Shown in pieces: positions 8,874 to 17,454 of a stretch of 64,000 bases of DNA. The notes beneath the pieces were generated by a model. That model searched no databases. It saw nothing but the letters and a program-made list of their open reading frames with translations, and was not told the origin of the DNA. The position numbers were made by a program, and so were the translations under genes. Positions within the stretch are counted from its first letter, which is position 1, and every line of letters begins with the position of its first letter. Origin of the DNA: JAEUOS01 sp965279115 (lineage in GTDB: Bacteria > Pseudomonadota > Gammaproteobacteria > Burkholderiales > JAEUOS01); contig OZ257137.1 of assembly GCA_965279115.1 (NCBI GenBank), positions 6,014,001 to 6,078,000 on the forward strand, given 5' to 3'.

Positions 8874-11237
8874 TTACTCGCCAAGCGTGAAGCGGAATAC
8901 CGCGCCTGCGTCAGGCACCCCCTCGGCCCAGATGCGCCCGCCATGCCGCTGCACGATCAGGTTTGCCAGCGCCAGCCCGATGCCTGCGCCACGGTAGTCG
9001 CGTTCCGTATGCAGGCGCTCGAACGGGCGGAACAGGCGCTCGATATAGGCCATGTCGAAGCCGATGCCGTTGTCGCGCACGAAGTAGACCGCCGGAGCCG
9101 CGCCATCGAACTCCGCCCCCACCTCCACGCGCGGCGCGGTGGCCCGTGAAGAGTACTTGAAGGCGTTGCCGATCAGGTTGACGAACACCTGCCGCAAGAG
9201 CGTCGCATCGCCGCGCGCCTCGGGCATGCGCCCGATCACCGCCTCGATTCCCGGATACTCGGAAGAAAACCCGAGCACCACTTCGCGTGCCAGCGATTCC
9301 ATGTCGACCGGTGCGTGTTCAAGCGTCTTGCGCGAGGTCTGCGCCAGGGACAGCAGGGCGTCGGTGAGGCGGCCCATCTGCTGCGCACTCTGATCGATGA
9401 CACCCAGGAGACGCAGCCCCTCGGCGCTTAGCTGCGGCCCCTCATCTTCACGCAAAAGGGTCGCAAATCCGGCGATCGCCCGAAGCGGTGCGCGCAGGTC
9501 GTGGGAAACCGAATAGGAAAACGCCTCCAGTTCGCGATAGGCGGTTTCCAGCGCCCGGGTGCGCTCGGCGACACGGCGCTCCAGGTCGGCATTTAATATT
9601 CGCAGTGCGTTCTCGGCGACCACCCGGTCCGTGATGTCCTTGCCTACGCCGCGGTAGCCCGTGAACACCCCTTCCTTGTACTGGGGCTCGCCGGACACCT
9701 GGATGTACCTTTCCCCCCCCCCGGACGCCGGGCGCGCGACCACGAACTCGTGAAATGCGCGGCGGCTTTCCAGGTCCTCGCGATGGCGCCGCCAACCCGC
9801 ATCGTCGGGCTGCGTGTAGGGAATCTCCCAGCGCGTCTTGCCCAGTTCGTTGGCTGGCGGAACTCGTCCGGAAGGACGCCGGCTGTACTCCTGCCAGACA
9901 AACCGGTGCTCGCTGTCGGTCTCCCAGAACACGTCGTTGGTAAGGCCCACCAGGCTGCGAAACCGCTCTTCACTGGCCGCAAGGGCGCTTTCGGCGGCCT
10001 TGCGCTCGGTGATGTCGATGGTGGTGCCGATGGTGCGCAAGGCGCGGCCGGAGGCGTCGCGGCTGGCGACGCGGCCGCGCGAGAAGATCCAGCGCCAGGC
10101 GCCCGAGCGGGTGCGCACCCGAGCTTCGACCGCCAGTTCGGGCACTTTCCCCTGCAAGACCTCGCGACTGGCCTGTCGCATGCGCGGCAAGTCCCCGGGA
10201 TGGATGAGCGCCGACTGTTCACGCACCGTCGTACGGGTGATCGCGCGAGGCGCGCCGAGCAGTTCGGCCCATTCTTCCGAAAGGAAAATGGTATTGCCTG
10301 GCACGTCGATGTCCCACAGGGAAACCCGCGAACATTCAAGTGCCAGCGCCAGGCGTTCATTGGCTTCACGCGCCGCCGCCTCGGCCAGCTTCGTCGCGGT
10401 AATCTCGATCCCGAAACTCACGATGCCGCCGTCCGGCAAAGGCTGGTCGTCCACCAGCAACCATCGGCCGTCCTGGCGCCGGCGCTCCACCGGCCCCACG
10501 CGCGCATGCCGCATCGCCATCCGCTCCGCCAGCCAGGCCTCTTCGCGTCCGGCGGCATCCGGAAACATGCCGCGCGCGATGCCGGCGCGCAGGTGGTCGC
10601 TGTAGTGGCAGCCGGGCCGCGCGAAATCGGCAACTTCGCCATTGAAGGCGAGGAAGCGCCCGTTGGCGATCACGATGTTGTCATTGGCGTCGGTCAGCAC
10701 GATCATCTCGCCGAGATTCTCCAGGCCCGCGCGCAGTCGCTCCTCGGCGGCACGCGCCTGCAACTGCAACGCCTTGCGTGCCGAGATGTCGACGATGACG
10801 GAGACGACGTGATCGGGTCGTCCGTGGGCGTCCCGCACCACCGACAGGTTCAGTTCGACCCAGACGACCGTACCGTCGCGGCGCAAGTAGCGCTTTTCGC
10901 GCTGGTAGGAATCGATTTCGCCCGCCGCGATCCGCTGGTTGTAGTCAACCGCGCGCTCGCGGTCTTCCGGCGGTGTCAATGCGACCGAGGAAATCTGCAA
11001 CAACTGCTCGCGCTCGTATCCAAGCATCTCGCAGAGTTTGCGATTGACCTGCAGCCACCGGCCAACCAGGTCCCGCACCGCCATGCCCACGGCCGCTTGC
11101 TCGAAAATTCCGCGAAAGCGGGCCTCGCTGCGGGCCAGCAGTTCTTCGGTGCTCGCCGGCACGGTCGCAACGGATGACGAAGCGGCCTTCCGACCGCGGC
11201 CGTCTTCCTGAGCATTTCCCGGAACCACATCTTGCAT
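8874..11237 (-). CDS. Soluble multi-PAS sensor histidine kinase (orphan)
   Basis: 787 residues from the ATG at 11237, which has GGAGCAGGT just upstream; an in-frame start at 11258 is less well placed. Four PAS/PAC repeats follow one another (about residues 35-155, 165-280, 290-420 and 425-550). Next come a coiled linker, a HisKA domain with the phospho-acceptor in FSYSVSHDLRAPLRAI and a HATPase domain (N box VFVNLIGNAFKYSSRA, G1 box RDNGIGFD, F box LFRPFERLH, G2 box GAGIGLALA). The ATPase domain is of the bacteriophytochrome/PAS-kinase type. No transmembrane helix is present, so it senses in the cytoplasm. No response regulator gene lies beside it. A run of ten G on the coding strand encodes three Gly at 9713-9722. 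Confidence 0.93.
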   Translation of the reverse strand: MQDVVPGNAQEDGRGRKAASSSVATVPASTEELLARSEARFRGIFEQAAVGMAVRDLVGRWLQVNRKLCEMLGYEREQLLQISSVALTPPEDRERAVDYNQRIAAGEIDSYQREKRYLRRDGTVVWVELNLSVVRDAHGRPDHVVSVIVDISARKALQLQARAAEERLRAGLENLGEMIVLTDANDNIVIANGRFLAFNGEVADFARPGCHYSDHLRAGIARGMFPDAAGREEAWLAERMAMRHARVGPVERRRQDGRWLLVDDQPLPDGGIVSFGIEITATKLAEAAAREANERLALALECSRVSLWDIDVPGNTIFLSEEWAELLGAPRAITRTTVREQSALIHPGDLPRMRQASREVLQGKVPELAVEARVRTRSGAWRWIFSRGRVASRDASGRALRTIGTTIDITERKAAESALAASEERFRSLVGLTNDVFWETDSEHRFVWQEYSRRPSGRVPPANELGKTRWEIPYTQPDDAGWRRHREDLESRRAFHEFVVARPASGGGERYIQVSGEPQYKEGVFTGYRGVGKDITDRVVAENALRILNADLERRVAERTRALETAYRELEAFSYSVSHDLRAPLRAIAGFATLLREDEGPQLSAEGLRLLGVIDQSAQQMGRLTDALLSLAQTSRKTLEHAPVDMESLAREVVLGFSSEYPGIEAVIGRMPEARGDATLLRQVFVNLIGNAFKYSSRATAPRVEVGAEFDGAAPAVYFVRDNGIGFDMAYIERLFRPFERLHTERDYRGAGIGLALANLIVQRHGGRIWAEGVPDAGAVFRFTLGE
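9713..9722 (-). repeat. G10 homopolymer inside the histidine kinase gene
   Basis: Ten consecutive C on the + strand (G on the coding strand) encode Gly-Gly-Gly between the fourth PAS domain core and its PAC strands (ARPASGGGERY). Tracts of this length are prone to slipped-strand mispairing; a one-base change would truncate the kinase before HisKA. Confidence 0.8.
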
Positions 11238-11600
11238 ACCTGCTCCGCCCGACCGCACCGCAAATCCGGAGGGCCGCCTTTGTCTTCGGGGAATCTGGAA
11301 TCCCGCGTGAATTCATTTCATGCGTGAGTGTGCACCTTTTCGTTTGCCCACGCTTGCGCCTGGAGCGATAGTGCGTAGGCACCACCCAAATCCGGTGCAA
11401 CGCGCGCGGCGCCACCCGCTTGCCACGCGTCATGCAGTTCGCCTTCGCGCCGGCGCCAACCAGGGTCGACCAAGCAAAGGCTACCCCATCCGCCGGCATC
11501 CCGGTCGGACGTAGACGACGACTTTTTCCCATCAATGACGCCTGCGAACGCGCACGCCGCAGGCTATGCAGAGAAAACAACCCACGAAAGGAAACCCGCC
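11238..11600. other. Intergenic region between the kinase and ilvE (363 bp)
   Basis: The two genes are divergent, so both promoters should lie here. I see only a weak stem (GCACC / GGTGC near 11380-11400) and the AAGGAAA ribosome binding site just before the ilvE start. No convincing small gene, leader peptide, riboswitch or operator was recognised. Confidence 0.5.
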
Positions 11601-12527
11601 ATGACCATGGCTGACCGCGACGGATGGATCTGGTTCGACGGCGCGCTGAAACCCTGGCGCGAAGCCGCCATCCATGTGCTGACCCATACCCTGCATTACG
11701 GACTGGGGGTCTTCGAGGGGCTGCGCGCCTATCCCGGCCCGCTCGGCCCGGCCGTCTTCAGGTTGCCGGAACACACCCGCCGACTGCTGCAATCGGCGCA
11801 CATCCTGGGCATGGAGATCCCCTACAGCCAGCCACAGCTCCAGGAAGCGCAACTGGAGGTCTTGCGGGCCAACCAGCTGCCGCGCGCCTACATACGCCCG
11901 CTGGCGTTTCTCGGTGCGGAAAGAATGGGCATCGATCCGGCTGGCGCTCGCGTCCATGTGGCCATCGCGGCGTGGGACTGGGGCAGTTACCTGGGCGACG
12001 CCGCGGCGGAACACGGCATCCGGGTGAAGATCTCTTCCTACGCCCGTCACCACGTCAACGTGCAGATGTGCCGCTCGAAGTCGGTGTCAACCTACGCCAA
12101 TTCGATTCTCGCCAACCGTGAAGCCCGCGGCGACGGCTATGACGAGGCCCTACTGCTCGATACCGACGGCTTCGTCGCCGAAGGTGCCGGCGAAAACCTG
12201 TTCCTGGTGCGCGACGGCCGGCTGGTGGAACCCGAACCGACCTCGGCGCTGGAAGGTGTGACCCGCCGCACCATCATCGAGCTGGCGCGCGAGGAAGGGC
12301 TGGAGGTCGAGTCTCGCCGGGTCACGCGCGACGAGGTCTACATCGCCGACGAGGCGTTCTTCACCGGCACCGCCGCCGAAGTCGTGCCAATCGCCGAAGT
12401 GGACCGGCGCCGCATCGGCACCGGCAGCCCGGGCCCTGTCACAAGGCGGCTGCGTCAGCGCTTCCTCGATTGCGTCCACGGCAAGGACCCGCGCCACGCC
12501 GGCTGGCTGACACCCGCCGGCGCCTGA
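11601..12527 (+). CDS. ilvE: Branched-chain amino acid aminotransferase
   Basis: 308 residues from the ATG at 11601, chosen over an upstream in-frame start (11535) because of the GAAAGGAAA ribosome binding site. PLP fold-type IV aminotransferase: the Schiff-base lysine is Lys160 in MCRSKSVSTYANS, matching the position in E. coli IlvE. Downstream FVAEGAGENLFLV, TSALEGVTRRTII and ADEAFFTGTAAEVVPI are diagnostic of IlvE rather than D-amino-acid transaminase. It transfers the amino group between glutamate and branched-chain 2-oxo acids, the last step of Ile/Leu/Val synthesis, in the cytoplasm. It is monocistronic and ends at a hairpin shared with the convergent MetE-like gene. Confidence 0.93.
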   Translation: MTMADRDGWIWFDGALKPWREAAIHVLTHTLHYGLGVFEGLRAYPGPLGPAVFRLPEHTRRLLQSAHILGMEIPYSQPQLQEAQLEVLRANQLPRAYIRPLAFLGAERMGIDPAGARVHVAIAAWDWGSYLGDAAAEHGIRVKISSYARHHVNVQMCRSKSVSTYANSILANREARGDGYDEALLLDTDGFVAEGAGENLFLVRDGRLVEPEPTSALEGVTRRTIIELAREEGLEVESRRVTRDEVYIADEAFFTGTAAEVVPIAEVDRRRIGTGSPGPVTRRLRQRFLDCVHGKDPRHAGWLTPAGA

Positions 12528-12530
12528 GCG

Positions 12531-12557
12531 AAGGGGCGCGCGGCATGCGCGCCCCTT
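12531..12557. terminator. Bidirectional terminator between ilvE and the MetE-like gene
   Basis: A perfect 11-bp stem AAGGGGCGCGC (12531-12541) / GCGCGCCCCTT (12547-12557) has a 5-nt loop and sits exactly between two convergent gene ends. The flanking U-tracts are short (two T each side), so it may rely partly on Rho. Confidence 0.7.
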
Positions 12558-12566
12558 GCCGGAACA

Positions 12567-13688
12567 TCACACGCCCCAGACGTCCTGCGCGGTTTCGATC
12601 ACCAGACGCAGCTTGTTGCGCTGCGCCTCCACGGCGATATTGTTGCCGTGGACGGTGCTGGAGAAACCGCACTGGGGCGAAAGCGCGAGCTGGTCAAGCG
12701 GCGCGTACTTGGCCGCCTCCTCGATCCGCCGCTTGAGCGCGTCCTTGGTTTCCATCTGGTCGATCTTGGTCGTCACCAGGCCCAGGACGACCGTCTTGCC
12801 CTTGGGCAGGTAACGCAAGGGCCGGAAGTCGCCGGAGCGATCGTCATCGTACTCAAGGAAGTACGCATCCAGGTCCATTTCCGACAGCAAGGCCTCGGCG
12901 ACCGGCTCGTAGTTGCCCGCGGCGGCGTGGGTGCTCTTGAAATTGCCGCGGCAAAGATGCATCGCAAGCGTCATGCCGGCAGGCTTGTGTGCGACCACCT
13001 TGTTGATGAACCCGGCATAGCGATGCGGCAGTTCGTTGGGATCGTCGCCACGCTGGCGCGCCGCCTCGCGCATGCGTTCGTCGCACAGGTAGGCCAGGTT
13101 GGTGTCGTCGAGCTGCACGTAGTTGCAGCCGGCGGCGGCAAGCGAGTGCAGCTCGTCGCCATAGGCCTTGGCGACGTCATCGTAGAACGCCGGATCGAGT
13201 TCCGGGTAATGCTGCTTGCTGATGCCGGCGCGTCCGCCGCGGAAGTGCAGCATGGTCGGGGAAGGAATGGTGACCTTGGGCGTGTGTCCGGGGCTGACCT
13301 GCGACTTGAGATACTCAAAATCGGCGCGCTGGATGTCCTTGACGTGCCTGACCTTGTCGACCACCCGCATCACCGGCGGCGCGAGCTCCTCGCTGCCATC
13401 CTGCTTGATCAGGGTGACCGGGATGTCCGCCGACACACCGCCCAGTTGCTCAAGGAAATCGATATGGAAATAGGTACGGCGGAACTCACCGTCGGTGATG
13501 CTTTTCAGGCCCACGCTCTCCTGGAAACGCACGATCTCGGTGATGGCGCGGTCCTCGACCTCGCGCAACTGGGCGGCGCTGATGGCGCCCTTGGCCTTCT
13601 GCTCGCGGGCATCGAGCAGGTACTTGGGGCGCAGGAAGCTGCCGACGTGGTCGTAACGGGCCGGCAAGGGAAATGTTGTGCTGCTCAT
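12567..13688 (-). CDS. Cobalamin-independent methionine synthase family protein (MetE C-terminal type)
   Basis: 373 residues from the ATG at 13688, preceded by AAAGGAG. It corresponds to the catalytic C-terminal barrel of MetE without the N-terminal half, as in the YxjG/YxjH group. The zinc/thiol-site residues are all visible: His and Cys in AMHLCRGNF, Glu in YFLEYDDD and Cys in LSPQCGFSS. It presumably transfers a methyl group to homocysteine or another thiol; as it lacks the folate-binding N-terminal half, the methyl donor may not be the triglutamate folate. It is a single gene with its own promoter region toward the GGDEF gene. Confidence 0.88.
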   Translation of the reverse strand: MSSTTFPLPARYDHVGSFLRPKYLLDAREQKAKGAISAAQLREVEDRAITEIVRFQESVGLKSITDGEFRRTYFHIDFLEQLGGVSADIPVTLIKQDGSEELAPPVMRVVDKVRHVKDIQRADFEYLKSQVSPGHTPKVTIPSPTMLHFRGGRAGISKQHYPELDPAFYDDVAKAYGDELHSLAAAGCNYVQLDDTNLAYLCDERMREAARQRGDDPNELPHRYAGFINKVVAHKPAGMTLAMHLCRGNFKSTHAAAGNYEPVAEALLSEMDLDAYFLEYDDDRSGDFRPLRYLPKGKTVVLGLVTTKIDQMETKDALKRRIEEAAKYAPLDQLALSPQCGFSSTVHGNNIAVEAQRNKLRLVIETAQDVWGV

Positions 13689-13772
13689 GCGATTCTCCTT
13701 TGAGGGTGCGTGGCCGCTTTGGCGCACGCGCGGGCCGGATTATCGCAGGAGGCGCCCGACTGCGGCGCGCTT

Positions 13773-16223
13773 TCAACCCACCGCGTACAGCGCGCGCCCC
13801 TGGCGCGCCGGCTGCTCGTCGACAACCGGCGCCCGCCAGTTGCTGATCCAGTCCGATAGCTGCTCGGCCGGTATCGGCTTGCTCATGAAGTAGCCTTGCC
13901 CGACATCGCATCCCGCCTGGCGCAGATGGCGCCAGATCGCCTCGTTCTCGATCCCTTCCGCCACCACCTTCAGGCCCAGGTTGTGGCCAAGGTCGATGGT
14001 CGAACGCACGATCGCTGCGTCATCCGGATCGGTTTCCACACCGCTTACGAATGAACGGTCGATCTTCAGTTCGTCGACCGGCAGTCGCTTCAGGTAGGCC
14101 AGTGACGAATAGCCGGTGCCGAAATCGTCGATCGACAAGCGGAAGCCCATCGCATGCAGGCGCTCCAGGGTTGACAGCGCGCGCTGCGGATCATCCATGA
14201 TCGCGCTTTCGGTGATTTCAAGGCAGAAGCCCGCGGCGTCGACCGCGTCGCGGGCGAGCATGGCCGCGAAGCGCTGCGGCAGGTCGAGATCCATCAGGTC
14301 GCGGGTCGACAGGTTCACCGCGATGCCGATATCGATGCCGTCGGCCTGCCAGCGCGCCGCCTGCCGCACCGACTTGTCCATCACCCAGCGGGTGATGTCG
14401 GTGATGAAACCGGTCTGTTCGGCGAACGGGATGAAATCGCCGGGAGGCACGAAGCCGCGCTGGGGATGCACCCAGCGCACAAGCGTTTCCACGCCGGTGA
14501 CCGCGCCGTCGGCCAGCGCAAGCTTGGGCTGGAAGTACAGCACCAGTTCGTCGTTTTCCACAGCGCGGCGCAGTTCGGAAAGCATGGACAGGGTGTCCTG
14601 GCTGCCGCGGTCGAAGCTGGCGTCGTACATCAGCACGCCAGCATGCCTTTGCTTGGCCGCATACATGGCCACCTCGACGCGCGACAGCAGCAGGGCAGCG
14701 TTGTCGGCATGCTCGGGATACACCGCCACACCGATACCGGCGCCCATGTCGATGGCCTGGCGCTCGACCTGCATGGGCATTTCCAGCGCCTGGCGCAGGC
14801 GCTCGGCGATCATGCGCGCCTGCGCCGCGTCCTGCCCCGGCAATAGGACCGCGAACTCGTCGCCACCCAGGCGGGCGACACTGTCGGTACGGCGCAGGAG
14901 CACGCTTTCGAGGCGGTGCGCCACTTCGCGCAGCAAGGCGTCGCCAAACGCGTGGCCGAGAACATCGTTGACGTGCTTGAAGCGGTCAAGGTCGAGCATC
15001 AGGACGGCGCAGGCGCCCTCCCCTTGCTGCGCCGTCTCGATCGCCAGATGCAGCTTCTCGAGGAACTGGTCGCGATTGGGCAGACCGGTAAGCTTGTCCC
15101 AGTACGCGAGCTTGCGGATCTGACCTTCGCGCTCGGAGATGCCCTCGCGCATCCGGTTGAAGGCGCGCGCCAGGTCGCCGATTTCACGGTCGCCATCCAT
15201 TGCGATCGGCTGGTCATAGTGTCCGTCGCCCAGGCGTTGCGCGCTTTTCGTTAGCGCCAGGATGGGTTGGGTGATGCGCCGCGCCGTCGCGATGCTGCCC
15301 ACCAGCGAAACCAGCAGGCCCGCGAGCGTGAGCGTGATCAGGGTTACCTGAAGACGCGCAAACGGCGCCACCGCTTCGCTGATGGAGCGCTGCAACACAG
15401 CAAGCACCGGGATTTGACCGCCGCCGGACAGGGTGGCGACCAATATCCCGACATCTTCGCCCTCGATAAGTCGTTCGTCCGCCTTGCCGGCACGCGGCAG
15501 GGCGCCGGAATCGAGCAGTGCCTGCGCCGTACGCGCCGGCAGCGAGCTGGCGAGCAGGCGGTTGCCGCCCGCGCCTTGCGCAATGAAGGTGAGATCGAGA
15601 CGCGAAAGCGCGCGCATGTCGCGGGCCAGGGTCTGGTCGACCGCGAAACCCATCACCACCCAGCCAATCACCACCGGCGCCCGGACCGGAACCACCACCA
15701 GTTGGTACAGCCGCGCATCGACCAATGCCGAACCGCTGCCCCAGCCTTCGCGGCCGGCCTGTCCGATCAGGGCGTCCACCTGGCGCGCATCGATCGTCCA
15801 TTCCACACCGCCGATCTCCCCCGCATTGCTGCTCCTGAGCTTGCGGTCGACGGTGTAGAACCGCGCGATGGTCGCGCCGATGCGCTCCCCGTGGTTTTGC
15901 AGGGCCGACGCGATGGTGTCGACGTCGTCGGAAGCGACGGCGGCACGGAACCCGTAGTCGGACGCCAGTACGCGCGCGCCGAGCGCGAGCTTGCCGGCGT
16001 TTTGTTCCGCCAGGCGTGTGAACACGCGTTGCCCCACGGTGAGTTCTTCGCCGGCCGAACGGCGCGCGTGCTCATCGATGGCGGCGCGAATGACCACGAA
16101 GCCGGCCATCTGCACCAGCAACAGCAGCGCCAGGAACAGCACCGCGATGCGCGTGCGCAGGCTTTCGATGGACAGGACCCGACGCCATGCGGGGCTGGCC
16201 GCGTTCAGTGCCGCATGCATCAC
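13773..16223 (-). CDS. Membrane GGDEF-EAL protein with sensor and HAMP domains (c-di-GMP turnover)
   Basis: 816 residues. Transmembrane helices at about 26-48 and 294-314 enclose a 245-residue periplasmic sensor (double-Cache-like). HAMP (about 315-367), GGDEF and EAL domains follow. The cyclase site is intact (Gly453-Gly-Asp-Glu-Phe457), with the product-inhibition I-site Arg444-x-x-Asp447 five residues upstream. The EAL signature reads Glu579-Thr-Leu; the metal-binding Glu is kept, as are CLEITESAIMDD, DDFGTGYSSL and LKIDRSF, so phosphodiesterase activity is possible. The GTG start overlaps the stop of the cupredoxin gene. Its periplasmic sensor probably receives the signal handled by the two upstream exported proteins. 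Confidence 0.92.
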   Translation of the reverse strand: MMHAALNAASPAWRRVLSIESLRTRIAVLFLALLLLVQMAGFVVIRAAIDEHARRSAGEELTVGQRVFTRLAEQNAGKLALGARVLASDYGFRAAVASDDVDTIASALQNHGERIGATIARFYTVDRKLRSSNAGEIGGVEWTIDARQVDALIGQAGREGWGSGSALVDARLYQLVVVPVRAPVVIGWVVMGFAVDQTLARDMRALSRLDLTFIAQGAGGNRLLASSLPARTAQALLDSGALPRAGKADERLIEGEDVGILVATLSGGGQIPVLAVLQRSISEAVAPFARLQVTLITLTLAGLLVSLVGSIATARRITQPILALTKSAQRLGDGHYDQPIAMDGDREIGDLARAFNRMREGISEREGQIRKLAYWDKLTGLPNRDQFLEKLHLAIETAQQGEGACAVLMLDLDRFKHVNDVLGHAFGDALLREVAHRLESVLLRRTDSVARLGGDEFAVLLPGQDAAQARMIAERLRQALEMPMQVERQAIDMGAGIGVAVYPEHADNAALLLSRVEVAMYAAKQRHAGVLMYDASFDRGSQDTLSMLSELRRAVENDELVLYFQPKLALADGAVTGVETLVRWVHPQRGFVPPGDFIPFAEQTGFITDITRWVMDKSVRQAARWQADGIDIGIAVNLSTRDLMDLDLPQRFAAMLARDAVDAAGFCLEITESAIMDDPQRALSTLERLHAMGFRLSIDDFGTGYSSLAYLKRLPVDELKIDRSFVSGVETDPDDAAIVRSTIDLGHNLGLKVVAEGIENEAIWRHLRQAGCDVGQGYFMSKPIPAEQLSDWISNWRAPVVDEQPARQGRALYAVG

Positions 16224-16843
16224 AAGGCGCCCGGACGCAGGTCAAGCCGCACCGTGGCGGCCCCCGCATCGCCCTTGAGCACGACCGTCTGTTCGGCCGC
16301 GAAATCGAGGTTGGCCAGGTCGTAGTGCCACACCTTGAGCTTGTAGCGGCCGTCGGGAAACCCTTCGAGGCGTGCCCGCCCGGAAGCGTCGGACTTGCCA
16401 AACCATGGCGTATCGACCACATGGATGTACGACACCATCTTGTCGTGGATGTTGCAACCCAGGACTACCGAACCGGGCTTGTCGAAGACGACCGGGTTGG
16501 TCGGGACGCCGGAATACAGCTTGATCTCGAACAGCCTGGCCTGCGACAGCGAATAGACATGGTGGCGAACACTGTCGCGATTGGGGAAATGGATCCCCTG
16601 CCCGACCTGTACCACCGTCATCATCTGGGAAAACCTGCGGTCCTTCTGCTCGATCTCCACGCCGCGCGGCTTGAGCGGTGGCGCTTTCGCGTCAAGCGGC
16701 TCAAGATAGACCGCAGCGTCTTCGACCGGTTTGCCGCCCCGGTCGGCCACCGTGACAATTAGGGCGGCAGCGAACGCCCACGGAAACAGCACCGCGCCAG
16801 ACAGTGCGGCGATCAGTCGCGCGGCCAGGACGGGCGTTCTCAC
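16220..16843 (-). CDS. Periplasmic cupredoxin-like protein
   Basis: 207 residues with a signal peptide (cleavage after about residue 26, AFA-AALI). The first part looks like a beta-sandwich (VTVADRGGKPVEDAAVYLEP) and the second is a plastocyanin-type copper site. Candidate ligands are His in DSVRHHVYS, then Cys, His and Met in GCNIHDKM, the C-x2-H-x2-M spacing of blue copper proteins. C-terminal repeats (GRARLEGFPDGRYKLKVWHY) resemble carboxypeptidase-regulatory modules. Similar proteins are often labelled methylamine utilisation protein, but no mau genes are present. It is overlapped by the globin gene upstream (ATGA) and the GGDEF gene downstream (GTGA). It may carry electrons or sense copper or redox state for the GGDEF protein. 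Confidence 0.82.
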   Translation of the reverse strand: MRTPVLAARLIAALSGAVLFPWAFAAALIVTVADRGGKPVEDAAVYLEPLDAKAPPLKPRGVEIEQKDRRFSQMMTVVQVGQGIHFPNRDSVRHHVYSLSQARLFEIKLYSGVPTNPVVFDKPGSVVLGCNIHDKMVSYIHVVDTPWFGKSDASGRARLEGFPDGRYKLKVWHYDLANLDFAAEQTVVLKGDAGAATVRLDLRPGAL

Positions 16844-17325
16844 GCCCCCACCACTTCGCGCTTCATCGGCGCGAGCAGGCGCAGCAATTCGTTCTTTTCG
16901 CGCTCGCCGACGCGGCGATCCAGCACCGTCCGCATGGCGGTGACAAGGACATCGAACTCGCTATCGGTGATCTTGAGGCCGTGACCGGCACGGCGCATGG
17001 CCTCCGCCTCGTGCTGGCAGGGGCCGCCCGCGAGCACGCATACCTGCGCCGTGACGTTCTGCCTGAGCGCCGGCAGCCGGCTTGCATCGAAGGTGCGCCG
17101 GGTTCGCGGGTCGGCCGCGGCCTGGCTGACGCTTGCCTCGACGATCAGCTCAATCTGCTGCAGGCCGCCCAGTCGCACATAGAGGGATCCCGGATTACCG
17201 GCGGAAAACCCGGCACAGCCGATCACCAGCAAGGCCAATGGCAGTGCTGCGCACGGCCAGAAAATCTCGCGCACGGCTGCCGCGTCGGCATCCGACCCGA
17301 CTTCGGCCTTCTGACGTGTCCACAT
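16840..17325 (-). CDS. Lipoprotein with truncated-globin (group 1) domain
   Basis: 161 residues from the ATG at 17325, which has GAGAGGGAAG upstream. Residues 1-37 form a lipoprotein signal with lipobox Val-Ile-Gly-Cys37. Residues 48-155 follow the group 1 truncated haemoglobin pattern (SLYVRLGGLQQIELIVE, then a GGP turn, then LKITDSEFDVLVTAM). The usual proximal-His position (M-x-x-A-H) reads MRRAGHGL, so the His (115) is one residue late and the canonical position is Gly114. The pattern is clear but haem binding is uncertain. First gene of a coupled three-gene unit with the cupredoxin and the GGDEF/EAL protein; an exported globin is unusual. Confidence 0.75.
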   Translation of the reverse strand: MWTRQKAEVGSDADAAAVREIFWPCAALPLALLVIGCAGFSAGNPGSLYVRLGGLQQIELIVEASVSQAAADPRTRRTFDASRLPALRQNVTAQVCVLAGGPCQHEAEAMRRAGHGLKITDSEFDVLVTAMRTVLDRRVGEREKNELLRLLAPMKREVVGA

Positions 17326-17454
17326 GCTTCCCTCTCCGTTCATCGCAACGCATTGATTCGCCGATGGAATCCAGGACGAACAGACGCATTCGCCCAAGGC
17401 GCGCCACGAATTTGACGCTTCTCAACGTCGTTAACGGCCGGAACGCACGCTACT

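Noticed and set aside
13773..16223. Degenerate EAL domain because the motif reads ETL
   Set aside because: The metal-binding Glu and the later DDFGTGYSSL and LKIDRSF motifs are intact; the middle residue is variable in active enzymes.
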